Shown here: positions 34,033 to 42,044 of the stretch, one piece after another
How positions within the stretch are numbered: the first letter of the stretch is position 1
How the letters are laid out: every line of letters starts with the position of its first letter
NCBI GenBank assembly: GCA_964585385.1
Contig: CAZPDP010000015.1
Location: forward strand, 1 to 64,000
DNA length: 64,000 nucleotides
From: JAGXLC01 sp964585385
GTDB lineage: Bacteria > Bacteroidota > Bacteroidia > Bacteroidales > UBA12077
Reading direction: 5' to 3'
Program-made: the position numbers and the translations under genes
Notes under the pieces: generated by a model
Told to the model about the DNA's origin: nothing
Seen by the model: the letters and a program-made list of their open reading frames with translations, nothing else
The model's database searches: none

Positions 34033-35278
34033 CCTGATAACACTTTTAGCAGGAAAGGCCAATAGCCAGATGCATTGCAGAAGCATATTGGGTAGTCATT
34101 TAACTCAATTTAACAAGGAGGTGCCTTTATACTGGGCTTTAGAGGGAACTATGGCGCCGGGAATTATGTCAAGTACAGGAGATGCGGACAATGCAAAACT
34201 TAACGGAGGAATGGTTATTGGCGCTTTAGACTACTCTTTCTCAACTCAGCACAGTTTATATGCAGAAGGAGGCTATAAAAACTGGCAAAATTCGGAGCTT
34301 TCTCAGCCTGTAAAAGAATTTAGTCAATCTCTGGGAATGCGGCAATTATTCTACAACTACAAAGACGAAAAGACAGATTTAAAGGTGGGATTGCATGAAA
34401 TGAAAATGGGTGACTATTATCTTGTAGATGAAAGAGTTATTGGCATAGGCCTAGACAGGGATATGGGAGCTTTTACGCTAAACCTTCGGGGCGGAACGGT
34501 TACAGACAATTATGCCAGGATGGGACGGTTTTGTGCCAACAGGCACTTGTATGGATTAATAACTAACGATTTTACAGAACGAATTGGAGAAAAGCCGGGT
34601 GAGACCAATCTTGCCGGAGCAGTGTTAAACTGGAACCCAGGCTACACAAAGCCCCAAGAAAAAGAGGATGAATTCAGTGAATTCAGCAGTGCCGGCAATG
34701 AATTTGGTGAGGAAAAAGAGGTGGTCTCCAATGTGGGGTTCATCCTATACAGTGAATTTGGCGGAATTATTTCGGACAGTAAAATCTATGCTGGTTCATT
34801 AATTGATATGAATTTACCAGGACGATTCAAACTTCAAACCGGTGGTGTTTATCAAAACATGAAAGACCACAATGCATTGGTTTACACGGCTAACCTGGGA
34901 AAAAATATAGTATGGAAGTCGGGTGACAATACAGAAATAGGAGCTGCATGGATAGGGAAATATGAAATTGATGACGGCGCCGTCTTTCAGCCGCTTTTCA
35001 GTAATTTATTTTTAGGAGAAATCATGCGGCTCGACGCTACCGATTTTCCATTATGGCAAGGGTCTGTAAAATATCGTTTCGCTGGTAACTTAAATTTCCA
35101 TACGGCTGTGAAAGTGGTAGGTCAGGTTGAAGGAAATGAAACATCTGAGATTGATTTAGAACTTGGCGCAAAGCTATTCAACCATTCTAAATTAACCGCA
35201 ATTTTCAGTCGGGTAGAAACACAAGCACTGGAAGATGATATCTTCATGGGCAGACTGGAAGTGAGGGTCGCTTTTTAA
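33992..35278 (+). CDS. Outer-membrane beta-barrel protein linked to the NapH-like gene
   Basis: I start at ATG 33992 (428 residues), which gives a clean signal peptide (LKATLILISLITLLAGKANS); the frame is open further upstream but lies inside the polyferredoxin gene. The mature protein is rich in amphipathic strands and ends EVRVAF, as barrels do. In the middle an acidic insert, EKEDEFSEFSSAGNEFGEEK, repeats the (D/N)EF words of the upstream protein. No family is recognised by eye. Overlap and shared motif suggest that the two act together. Confidence 0.72.
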   Translation: MTKSHLKATLILISLITLLAGKANSQMHCRSILGSHLTQFNKEVPLYWALEGTMAPGIMSSTGDADNAKLNGGMVIGALDYSFSTQHSLYAEGGYKNWQNSELSQPVKEFSQSLGMRQLFYNYKDEKTDLKVGLHEMKMGDYYLVDERVIGIGLDRDMGAFTLNLRGGTVTDNYARMGRFCANRHLYGLITNDFTERIGEKPGETNLAGAVLNWNPGYTKPQEKEDEFSEFSSAGNEFGEEKEVVSNVGFILYSEFGGIISDSKIYAGSLIDMNLPGRFKLQTGGVYQNMKDHNALVYTANLGKNIVWKSGDNTEIGAAWIGKYEIDDGAVFQPLFSNLFLGEIMRLDATDFPLWQGSVKYRFAGNLNFHTAVKVVGQVEGNETSEIDLELGAKLFNHSKLTAIFSRVETQALEDDIFMGRLEVRVAF

Positions 35279-35403
35279 CTGCAAAAAGGCTAAAACAGCA
35301 TAGATAGAAAGGTAAAGTTTGAGAAAACAAATTCTGAACGGATCGCCTCTTATCTTGTTGAAACTGTAATTAAGACCCTGAAGCAATGATAAATGGACTA
35401 TTT

Positions 35404-35766
35404 ATGAAGATAGAAAACTCTAATACCATTTTGTACTGCGCGAACTGGGAAGAAACCGTTCGTTTTTACCAGGATATCCTGGCACTTGACGTAAGTTTTT
35501 CAAACGAATGGTTCGTGGAATTTGAACTTAACAGCATGTCCAGGATTAGTGTTGCAGATGAGAAAAAAAAGCAACCGTCAAAAGCGGGGAAGGAAAAGGA
35601 ATTACCATAAGTCTGCTTATAGACAACTTGATAGGGATTTTTCAGTATTTGAAAGAAAATTACTACAACCCAACTCCAATCAAAAAAAATATGGGGGAAC
35701 GAGCAGTTTTTTGTGTATGATCCGGAAGGCAACAGAATTGAATTCTGGGTGGAGAAAAACAAATAG
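35404..35766 (+). pseudogene. VOC (glyoxalase-fold) protein broken by two frameshifts
   Basis: The start MKIENSNTILYCANWEETVR and following FYQDILALDVSF are typical of VOC metalloenzymes. The frame breaks at an A8 run (about 35560-35567). The next segment, GKGITISLLIDNLIGIFQYL, lies in a second frame. A further break at an A7 run (about 35683) leads to the proper C-terminus EQFFVYDPEGNRIEFWVEKN in the third frame, with TAG at 35764-35766. Both lesions are in homopolymers, so they may be sequencing or assembly errors rather than true decay. An upstream in-frame ATG at 35386 is less likely. Confidence 0.7.
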
Positions 35767-35846
35767 GAATTAGTTTTTATCGAATAGCCTCATGTGTTAT
35801 TATACAAGTCATTGAGAAAAAATCTATCTTAACCGCTGGTTCCTTT

Positions 35847-36731
35847 TTAACCGGCTGATCCCATTATAATAATTAACATAACCACTACCATATAGAGAGA
35901 AGTCATTTTAAAAATATGATAATTGACTTTTGTACCGGGTTTAACTATACTGTAAACAGAATAACCAATCAGAATGGCTGCTATAAAAAACAGTACTCTG
36001 AGGTATCCCCATGATAAACCCAGTAAAAATACACCCAGGCCAAAAGCAATTGCTGAAGCAATAGCTGAAAAGGCAACTATGACCCTTGTAGCCTGCAAAC
36101 CATAGCTTGATGCAAAAGTGGGAATCCTTGCCTTCTCGTAATCTCTAAAATACCGTATGTTAAAAGTCATAATGTGAGTGGGGATCCACAAGACAACAGC
36201 AAATGCAAGCAAGAGTCCAATCCAGTCGATGGAACCCAGTCCCAAAACTCTTCCTGCCAAAACAGGCATTCCGCCAGAAACTCCCCCCCATACAATAGAC
36301 CAGGCTGAAATTCTTTTCAACCAAATGGTATATATCACAAAATCCGTAAAAAAACCGGCAAAAAGAACCAATCCATATAGTAGAGACAAAGAGAAACCAA
36401 TACCTAATCCTAAACCCAGGAGAATAACTCCAAAGATTAAAGCTTCTTTTGCGCTGATCATACCAGAAGGAATAGGGCGAGAAACAGTACGATTCATAGA
36501 TGCGTCTATATCTCTGTCCCATACCATATTCAATACTGTCGTTCCACTTATTGCCAGAAAGAGACTTAGCACAAAAAACAAAAACACTTGCCAGTCAATA
36601 AAAGGACATTGTGTACTGATAAATCCTGTAATACCGGTAAAAAGTAATAGCAAAGTTTGTAAGCTTTTAATAAGCTTCCAGTAAATTTTAATTTTTTCAG
36701 TTATCTTTTTTAGAAAGCCCATAATATCCAT
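35847..36731 (-). CDS. UbiA-family prenyltransferase, heme O synthase-like (CtaB/CyoE type)
   Basis: 294 residues from ATG 36731, about eight to nine helices. The first Asp-rich motif is NMVWDRDIDASMNRTVSRP, as in protoheme IX farnesyltransferases. The second is weaker, RDYEKARIPTFASSYG. Heme O synthases farnesylate heme b for heme-copper oxidases. The gene is last in a five-gene minus-strand operon whose central member has heme-ligand-like histidine pairs, so the enzyme may supply a modified heme to it. A longer start at 36794 would overlap the preceding gene and is less likely. Other UbiA substrates cannot be excluded. Confidence 0.78.
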   Translation of the reverse strand: MDIMGFLKKITEKIKIYWKLIKSLQTLLLLFTGITGFISTQCPFIDWQVFLFFVLSLFLAISGTTVLNMVWDRDIDASMNRTVSRPIPSGMISAKEALIFGVILLGLGLGIGFSLSLLYGLVLFAGFFTDFVIYTIWLKRISAWSIVWGGVSGGMPVLAGRVLGLGSIDWIGLLLAFAVVLWIPTHIMTFNIRYFRDYEKARIPTFASSYGLQATRVIVAFSAIASAIAFGLGVFLLGLSWGYLRVLFFIAAILIGYSVYSIVKPGTKVNYHIFKMTSLYMVVVMLIIIMGSAG

Positions 36732-36741
36732 TAAATAACTT

Positions 36742-37638
36742 TTACCTAACACATCTAAAACCGGTGTTAAAACTATAATACCCAGGTCCTGCACTATTCC
36801 TTGCCCAAACTGTCACTTTATACTCGTAATTGGAGAAACTGCCTCCCCGCATGTACCGGTAATGGGTATCCTCATAATCGTCGGCAGTCCATTCCCAGAC
36901 ATTACCAGCCATATCGTATAATCCATATGGACTTTGATTATTTTGAGTTGTTATTCCATTGTATCTGTCCCCATTATAGAAACCTGCTGGTGTTGTCCGA
37001 GCTACTGATGTTTCAAGAATTTCTTTCAGGTTATGTTCTCTGTGGGTATAATTAGCAATATTCGGGTCTATTTCATCTCCCCAAGGATAAGGCCGCTTAT
37101 CTGTTCCCCTCGCAGCTTTTTCCCATTCAGCCTCTGTTGGAAGCCTGTATTCATAATAATCGGCATAAGCCTTAGCCCCAAACCAGGTCACCATTACCAC
37201 GGGATGATTCTCAAATCCTTTATCCACGTAAAATTTCCCATCCTGGTAATTGATATATCCCCCAGGTTCATCAAGAGGCAGGTGGATCTTATAGCCCTCC
37301 TCTATTTTTTTCTCATGGTCATATCCGTCAAATTGTTCGCCGGGATAATATCCCATCACTTTATTGTTTTCTATTTTTATAGAATCAGCCGCCAACGCTT
37401 TATTCAGGTATTCAGCATATAACTTATTGGTAACAGGTGTTTTCATCACCTGATAGTCATAATCAATTACTGAATCATGGCTATGCATCCCATGGAAATA
37501 TTCCCCGGATGGTACGGTAACCCATTCTTCGGGAGAAACCCCTGTCTCTATGCTTCGGGCCTTCTCGTTAATGACGGGTTCTGTATTGCAGGCTACAATA
37601 AATAGCAGAAAAGTCATAGATATCAGTAAACGTTTCAT
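36742..37638 (-). CDS. SUMF1/FGE-fold lipoprotein
   Basis: 298 residues with lipoprotein signal (LLFIVACN, Cys at about 17). Typical formylglycine-enzyme-fold phrases are HPVVMVTWFGAKAYADYYEY, RLPTEAEWEKAARG, YGLYDMAGNVWEWTADDY and RYMRGGSF...NTGFRCVR. The cysteine pair needed for formylglycine formation is not present after GGSF, so it is probably a structural or accessory family member, as in many respiratory clusters. It overlaps the next upstream gene by four bases (37635-37638). Confidence 0.88.
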   Translation of the reverse strand: MKRLLISMTFLLFIVACNTEPVINEKARSIETGVSPEEWVTVPSGEYFHGMHSHDSVIDYDYQVMKTPVTNKLYAEYLNKALAADSIKIENNKVMGYYPGEQFDGYDHEKKIEEGYKIHLPLDEPGGYINYQDGKFYVDKGFENHPVVMVTWFGAKAYADYYEYRLPTEAEWEKAARGTDKRPYPWGDEIDPNIANYTHREHNLKEILETSVARTTPAGFYNGDRYNGITTQNNQSPYGLYDMAGNVWEWTADDYEDTHYRYMRGGSFSNYEYKVTVWARNSAGPGYYSFNTGFRCVR

Positions 37639-39155
37639 TTGTCACCTCCTTTCTCTTGATCAGAGTTCCCGTTTTCTTCTGGTATAATGTCAGTGGTTCT
37701 TTCCACCTCTAATTCCGGTTGATTATATTCATTGTTCCACAGACCTGAATTTTTGGTCAGATCAAACAAGCGCCATAAAAGCAATATCAACATCATTACC
37801 AATATTATACCCAAACCCAGGTCAGTGAGGATCATTGAAAGATCGACTATATCTTGTTGAGCAGTTTCTCCTACAAACAATCTCTTCATTGAAAATATGG
37901 TAACAGCTGCAAAGGCTATATCAGAACCAATGATTAAAGTCCATCCGAACCATTTTCTAACTTTTCCCTTCAGCCCTGTTATATCAGCATAGTATAAAAT
38001 GATGATAGTGGCAATTATTGCGGCCAGGATATGCCAGTGCCCGGTTAGTGAAATACGTTCTTGCCTGGCAGGCCAAACGCGGAAAATTTCATCCAGTTTT
38101 ACCGCCATAAAGATTCCCACACCACTTACTGTAAAATTCATAAACACCATTTGCCACAATGCTCCGAACTTCAAGGGATCATGTAATAGAGCGCCCAGTT
38201 TACGGAAAAATCCGGGTTTCTTCATCCCTTTTTCTTCTATTCGCTCTCTGATAAGCTTTTTCCAGCCGAAGATCACCAGAAAAAGAGCCGCCAACATAAC
38301 CATTACTGAGCCTCCGTAGATGATGGTATGGGCATAGTGAGTCCAGACAACCGACCAGGCACCGACAGAAATAATGATTATACCCGGAATCATCAGCCAC
38401 ATGGCTATCTTATGAAATACACCTTTGAAGTCGAGCCACCTCCCAACAATTAAAGTGATGGCCACTGCAATTAATGTTAGCATGATATGCAGGTGCCCGA
38501 TGATAGATTTCTGGAAAGCAGCTTTATGAGGTTCCCTGATCAGGTCTTCTGCAAGGAATGTTTCAAAACCGTTACCCCAGAATGAACCGGGCACAGCTCC
38601 GAAACCGGCGGAAATTAGGGTTGCCACAGTCATTACAAAAAAGGCCATCCGCTCCAAATCCATGCCTCCTTTTGTATGGGCATATTCAGTACTCGAAACC
38701 CGGTATCGCTTATTCCACGGATTAAGTGCAACTGCCAGCATAACACCTGAAAAAAACACCAGCACCAAGCCTGTGATAAACAAACCGTGAAATGCCCAGT
38801 TTTGCCCCCAGTAAGCAAAACCCAGCCCAAAAATCAAAGCCAGCATATAACCAACTGTCACAAGCATATTTATGGTCCTCTGCTGTGATTTTTTCATCGG
38901 CACAATGGAAGTTATCATATATACTTCAATGGCTATCACCGCCATCGCAATACTATGATAAAGCATAACAATCCGTCCGGCTCGCTCTGCCGGATTAAGC
39001 TCCATATTTAGTAGATTTACAGTAATTTCTTTAACACCCCATTCAACCATTGGCCCGGACAGTGTTCCAAAAATCGCTGTAACCAATGAAACCAGGGCAA
39101 TGGCAACAAGTATTAATCCTTTGGTAGAGGTGAACAAATAGTCTAACTTCTTCAT
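37635..39155 (-). CDS. Multi-helix membrane protein with histidine pairs, heme-copper/NO-reductase-like
   Basis: 506 residues with about eleven to twelve helices and a short acidic tail. Membrane histidines: H67 (VMLYHSIAMAVIAIEVY), H123 (WAFHGLFITG), H221/H223 (IIGHLHIMLTLIAVAITL), H273/H276 (VWTHYAHTIIYGG) and H373/H375 (LTGHWHILAAIIATI). The two GHxHI segments recall the HxH heme ligands in helix X of heme-copper oxidases and NO reductases, but the full canonical order is not reproduced. I therefore call it a probable heme-binding respiratory protein of uncertain family. Operon partners are two small membrane proteins, a SUMF1 lipoprotein and a heme O synthase-like enzyme, under TetR operator 6. 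Confidence 0.65.
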   Translation of the reverse strand: MKKLDYLFTSTKGLILVAIALVSLVTAIFGTLSGPMVEWGVKEITVNLLNMELNPAERAGRIVMLYHSIAMAVIAIEVYMITSIVPMKKSQQRTINMLVTVGYMLALIFGLGFAYWGQNWAFHGLFITGLVLVFFSGVMLAVALNPWNKRYRVSSTEYAHTKGGMDLERMAFFVMTVATLISAGFGAVPGSFWGNGFETFLAEDLIREPHKAAFQKSIIGHLHIMLTLIAVAITLIVGRWLDFKGVFHKIAMWLMIPGIIIISVGAWSVVWTHYAHTIIYGGSVMVMLAALFLVIFGWKKLIRERIEEKGMKKPGFFRKLGALLHDPLKFGALWQMVFMNFTVSGVGIFMAVKLDEIFRVWPARQERISLTGHWHILAAIIATIIILYYADITGLKGKVRKWFGWTLIIGSDIAFAAVTIFSMKRLFVGETAQQDIVDLSMILTDLGLGIILVMMLILLLWRLFDLTKNSGLWNNEYNQPELEVERTTDIIPEENGNSDQEKGGDK

Positions 39156-39239
39156 ACAGTTTTCATTAATTTAACAGAACAGATTGAAACGAAATAGTAG
39201 CGCTCCGTTTCAATCTGTTTGATCCTTTAATCAATTTTT

Positions 39240-39872
39240 TTACGCATTTTTTATTTTTTTCACAAATCCATAAGTAAATGCCAGTGTCATTAACAACAGA
39301 ATAGGTGTCAGGATTGAAAAGACAACTTCCTGGGTAAATATTCCCAGCAGCGGCTCTCCAAAACTGAGAGAGGCAAGCGCGATACCACCTATTCCTATTA
39401 ATGCTCCACCAATTCCTACCCAATAAAAGTTATTATCAGCCTTTTCTGTCCGACTAACAAAAATGGGCAGGAGAAAAATGGTCAATCCTGCAATTGCATG
39501 GAAAATTGGATAAAATGCCTTTGTTGCAACTACTCCATAACTTGAGAGGATAATCAAAATAAGGCCAATAGCGAGTAGAATAGTATAGCCCGTGTAATAT
39601 TTTTTATAAAATTCACGAACCAATCCAATCGCTATGCCAAAAGGAATAAGTGTTGCCACCACCTTAATAATCGGCTGGCCCAATACGTCAAAGCCGAAGA
39701 AAATCATTAAAACCCCGGCTACAAACAATACAGCAAAGGACACCATGTAATACCTGTTTGCAATTCTCTTTTCCGGTGTTGAACGGTGTTCCTGGTAAAA
39801 ACGATAGAACAAATAAACGGCTAGAAGCCCTGTAATTAACAAGACAATTCTGTCAAAAATAGTGATTTCCAT
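39240..39872 (-). CDS. Small integral membrane protein (six to seven helices), unknown
   Basis: 210 residues, almost entirely hydrophobic helices separated by short loops. One intramembrane histidine is seen in AFYPIFHAIAGLTIFLLPIF. The phrases RYYMVSFAVLFVAGVLMIFF and GIGGALIGIGGIALASLSF mark helices. No family is recognised. It lies between two membrane genes on the same strand (61 bases to the upstream gene, 84 to the downstream one) and is probably a subunit or assembly partner of the histidine-rich protein. Confidence 0.7.
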   Translation of the reverse strand: MEITIFDRIVLLITGLLAVYLFYRFYQEHRSTPEKRIANRYYMVSFAVLFVAGVLMIFFGFDVLGQPIIKVVATLIPFGIAIGLVREFYKKYYTGYTILLAIGLILIILSSYGVVATKAFYPIFHAIAGLTIFLLPIFVSRTEKADNNFYWVGIGGALIGIGGIALASLSFGEPLLGIFTQEVVFSILTPILLLMTLAFTYGFVKKIKNA

Positions 39873-39933
39873 AAGCTAATTTTTTTGGTTAGACATAAAG
39901 AAAAATAGTAATTAATTACTGAATATACAAATT

Positions 39934-40752
39934 TCAGGGTTCAACACCAACTTTCCTTTCCAGTATTAGTCTTTTAGCCTGTGGAGTCAAAATATAAATT
40001 AACAGAACAGTGGCAACAATAGCAGCAGGTAGATATAAACTAAAAACTCCCCCTTTTTCAGTAAGTTCAACTACACTCAAAATGTATCCTCCGATGATTG
40101 ATGTCAGAGCAGCCATAATTCCCAAAGGGACGGTATAAGATTTATGCTTAAAAACTGCAAAAGTAAAAACCAGCCATGCAGCAGCGCCCATCCAGAAAGA
40201 CATCTGAACAACGGCATACATGCCCTTTAATACATCCGGTATCGAGGTTTCAAAACCGAGGTGTTGATACCTGGAAATCACAGCAACACCATTAATATAG
40301 GTGAGTACATAAGCTATACCACCGAAAAATGCAAGGGCGATTACCTTTCTGTGTACCTTCCCGATATAAACCATTCCAAACCAAAGAACCAACGCGATAA
40401 TAAAAACAGGCATCGTCGCTGCGGGATAATCAATGCTTTTTGCCGGAATTGTAGGGAAAAACCCTGCCAGCAACTGTAAAGCAGCCGCCACAGTTCCCCA
40501 TAGCCAGCTCCAGTTTTGTTTTTTTACAAATCCATAAAGTACTGCACCCCATAATGCACTAGCCACTAATCCCAAAGCGCCAAGCATGGAGTGAGTAATT
40601 TCTACAGCCACGGCCTCATCAGGTCGGCCTTGATCGATTTTACCGTTAACAACATCCATGTAATTGTGAGCGAGTAAATAAAACAGAAGTAAACCCGCGA
40701 AAATACCAAGGATAGATAGTACAATTCCAATGTAACTGCTTTTTCGTGTCAT
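39934..40752 (-). CDS. Integral membrane protein (about eight helices), first gene of the heme-type operon
   Basis: 272 residues. Helices include GIVLSILGIFAGLLLFYLLA, HSMLGALGLVASALWGAVLY and VFIIALVLWFGMVYIG. Histidines at membrane edges occur in LLAHNYMDVV, EITHSMLGAL and GKVHRKVIAL. No family is recognised; the pattern is that of a small cytochrome-like or carrier subunit. It heads the minus-strand operon 40752-35847, directly after a promoter overlapped by TetR operator 6. Confidence 0.68.
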   Translation of the reverse strand: MTRKSSYIGIVLSILGIFAGLLLFYLLAHNYMDVVNGKIDQGRPDEAVAVEITHSMLGALGLVASALWGAVLYGFVKKQNWSWLWGTVAAALQLLAGFFPTIPAKSIDYPAATMPVFIIALVLWFGMVYIGKVHRKVIALAFFGGIAYVLTYINGVAVISRYQHLGFETSIPDVLKGMYAVVQMSFWMGAAAWLVFTFAVFKHKSYTVPLGIMAALTSIIGGYILSVVELTEKGGVFSLYLPAAIVATVLLIYILTPQAKRLILERKVGVEP

Positions 40753-40821
40753 AATTTCATCTTGTTAAAGGGTTAAAATATTGTAGCGATGTAGTAAAAC
40801 ATTACTTGATTTTAAAATAAT

Positions 40822-40871
40822 ATAAGTAAATATTTACTTACAAATATACCATGTTTTTTCTTTTTTCCAAA
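40822..40871 (-). promoter_or_regulatory. Promoter with TetR-type operator 6 (heme-type operon)
   Basis: On the minus strand, TTTG (40871-40868), 19 bases, then TATATTTG (40848-40841). The palindrome GTAAGTAAATATTTACTTAT (40841-40822) starts on the last base of the -7 box, as at 7438 and 22142. It lies 69 bases before the operon's first start codon. Confidence 0.75.
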
Positions 40872-40964
40872 AAAATTGTCTATTTTTTTTGTTTTAATAC
40901 AAGGTGTTTCAAATCACTAGAATAAAAGGGCTATTTACCAAGTATCCAAATCTATAAGAAACTC

Positions 40965-41618
40965 ATGAATGAAAAGCTAAAAATTGTAACCGATTACAGG
41001 GAAGTTCCCTCCAAGATTCCTGATTTTTTAACTGAGAAAGGGATTTCTCCAGAATTAAAAACTTTAAAAACAGGCGATTATATTGTTAATGGTGAAATTT
41101 TGTTTGAGCGAAAAACCAGGGATGACTTTGCCCTCTCAATCTTCCAGAACAGGTTATTTTCCCAGTGTTCCCGCATGAAAAAATCTCATTATCACAATGT
41201 CCTGCTTATTGAGGGAAATCCTTACAATACAAGGCATGATATCAGTCGACAGGCAATCCGGGGAGCTTTGTTATCCGTTTCCGTCTCCTGGCAGATTCCC
41301 ATTATCTTTTCATCCAACCCGCATGATTCCGCAGATATGTTAATAATGGCAGGTAAACAATTATTACAAAACAATAGCCAGTATCTTCGGAAAAGTCATA
41401 AACCCAAAAGAATAAAGCGCAAATCGTTATATTTTCTGCAGGGCCTGCCTTCTGTAGGGCCATTAACAGCGAAAGCATTACTGGAACATTTTGGCTCCGC
41501 TGAAAATGTTGTTTTGGCCACAGAAGAGGAGTTAATGGAGGTTGAGGGTTTGGGAGCAACAAAAGTACGTAGAATAAGGAAATTTCTGTCGCAAAAATTT
41601 ATGAATAATACAGGTTAG
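40965..41618 (+). CDS. XPF/ERCC4-type structure-specific nuclease with helix-hairpin-helix
   Basis: 217 residues. The ERCC4 nuclease core is clear: IVTDYRE (D10), LKTGDYIVNGEI (D38) and the catalytic ERKTRDD (E48-R49-K50...D53/54). The C-terminal 65 residues hold tandem HhH elements, LQGLPSVGPLTAKALLEHFG and EVEGLGATKVRRIRKFLSQ. This is the arrangement of XPF/Mus81/Hef enzymes, which cut branched DNA next to duplexes; no helicase is attached. The family is common in archaea and eukaryotes and patchy in bacteria, so it is a possible transfer. It stands alone, transcribed away from the heme-type operon. Confidence 0.9.
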   Translation: MNEKLKIVTDYREVPSKIPDFLTEKGISPELKTLKTGDYIVNGEILFERKTRDDFALSIFQNRLFSQCSRMKKSHYHNVLLIEGNPYNTRHDISRQAIRGALLSVSVSWQIPIIFSSNPHDSADMLIMAGKQLLQNNSQYLRKSHKPKRIKRKSLYFLQGLPSVGPLTAKALLEHFGSAENVVLATEEELMEVEGLGATKVRRIRKFLSQKFMNNTG

Positions 41619-41777
41619 ATTTATTGAAACCTTCAGCCTTTCTAAAACCTGGCAGCTCTCCGAACGCATCGGACTCCAGTTGTTCACCACCAGCCGGTCT
41701 AAAGATATGTCAACCCTACGGGTTTATCAGCTGCTTACCGCCAGGATGGCGATGTTCCCTGGTCGTGGTTTCAGCGA

Positions 41778-41922
41778 TGGACCACCGGCATCCTTGCCGG
41801 TGCGGCCATGGCTTATAATCATAGATTGTTTTTTCAGGCCAACCCATTTTGCTGAATGGTAAATTTCATTTCTAAATTTCCAGCTTGACTCTGCCTTTCG
41901 CCGGCAAGATGCCGGCGGTCCA
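41778..41922. repeat. Inverted pair of REP-like hairpins
   Basis: The gene-free stretch 41619-42044 holds CACCGGCA-TCCT-TGCCGGTG (41783-41802) preceded by TGGAC, and its inverted relative CGCCGGCA-AGA-TGCCGGCG (41899-41917) followed by GTCCA. The second stem pair is A-T in one and G-C in the other. Two hairpins in opposite orientation are the usual form of REP doublets (REPIN/BIME). The rest of the region is GC-richer than its flanks and shows further small palindromes near 41985. Confidence 0.65.
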
Positions 41923-42044
41923 CTTCGCGGAGCTGAATCTGTACTATCGGCATCGGTCTGCAAAGATGGTATCCCTATTGATTTTCAGTGGCGAGCCGCC
42001 TGGCGGTTTGGAACCGCTTTCAGTTACTGTAGCGCCATTTGCTG

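Noticed and set aside
36178..36684. 168-codon open frame on the plus strand
   Set aside because: Antisense to the UbiA gene, whose motifs are unambiguous.
36742..37638. Active formylglycine-generating enzyme
   Set aside because: The catalytic cysteine pair after the GGS motif is absent.
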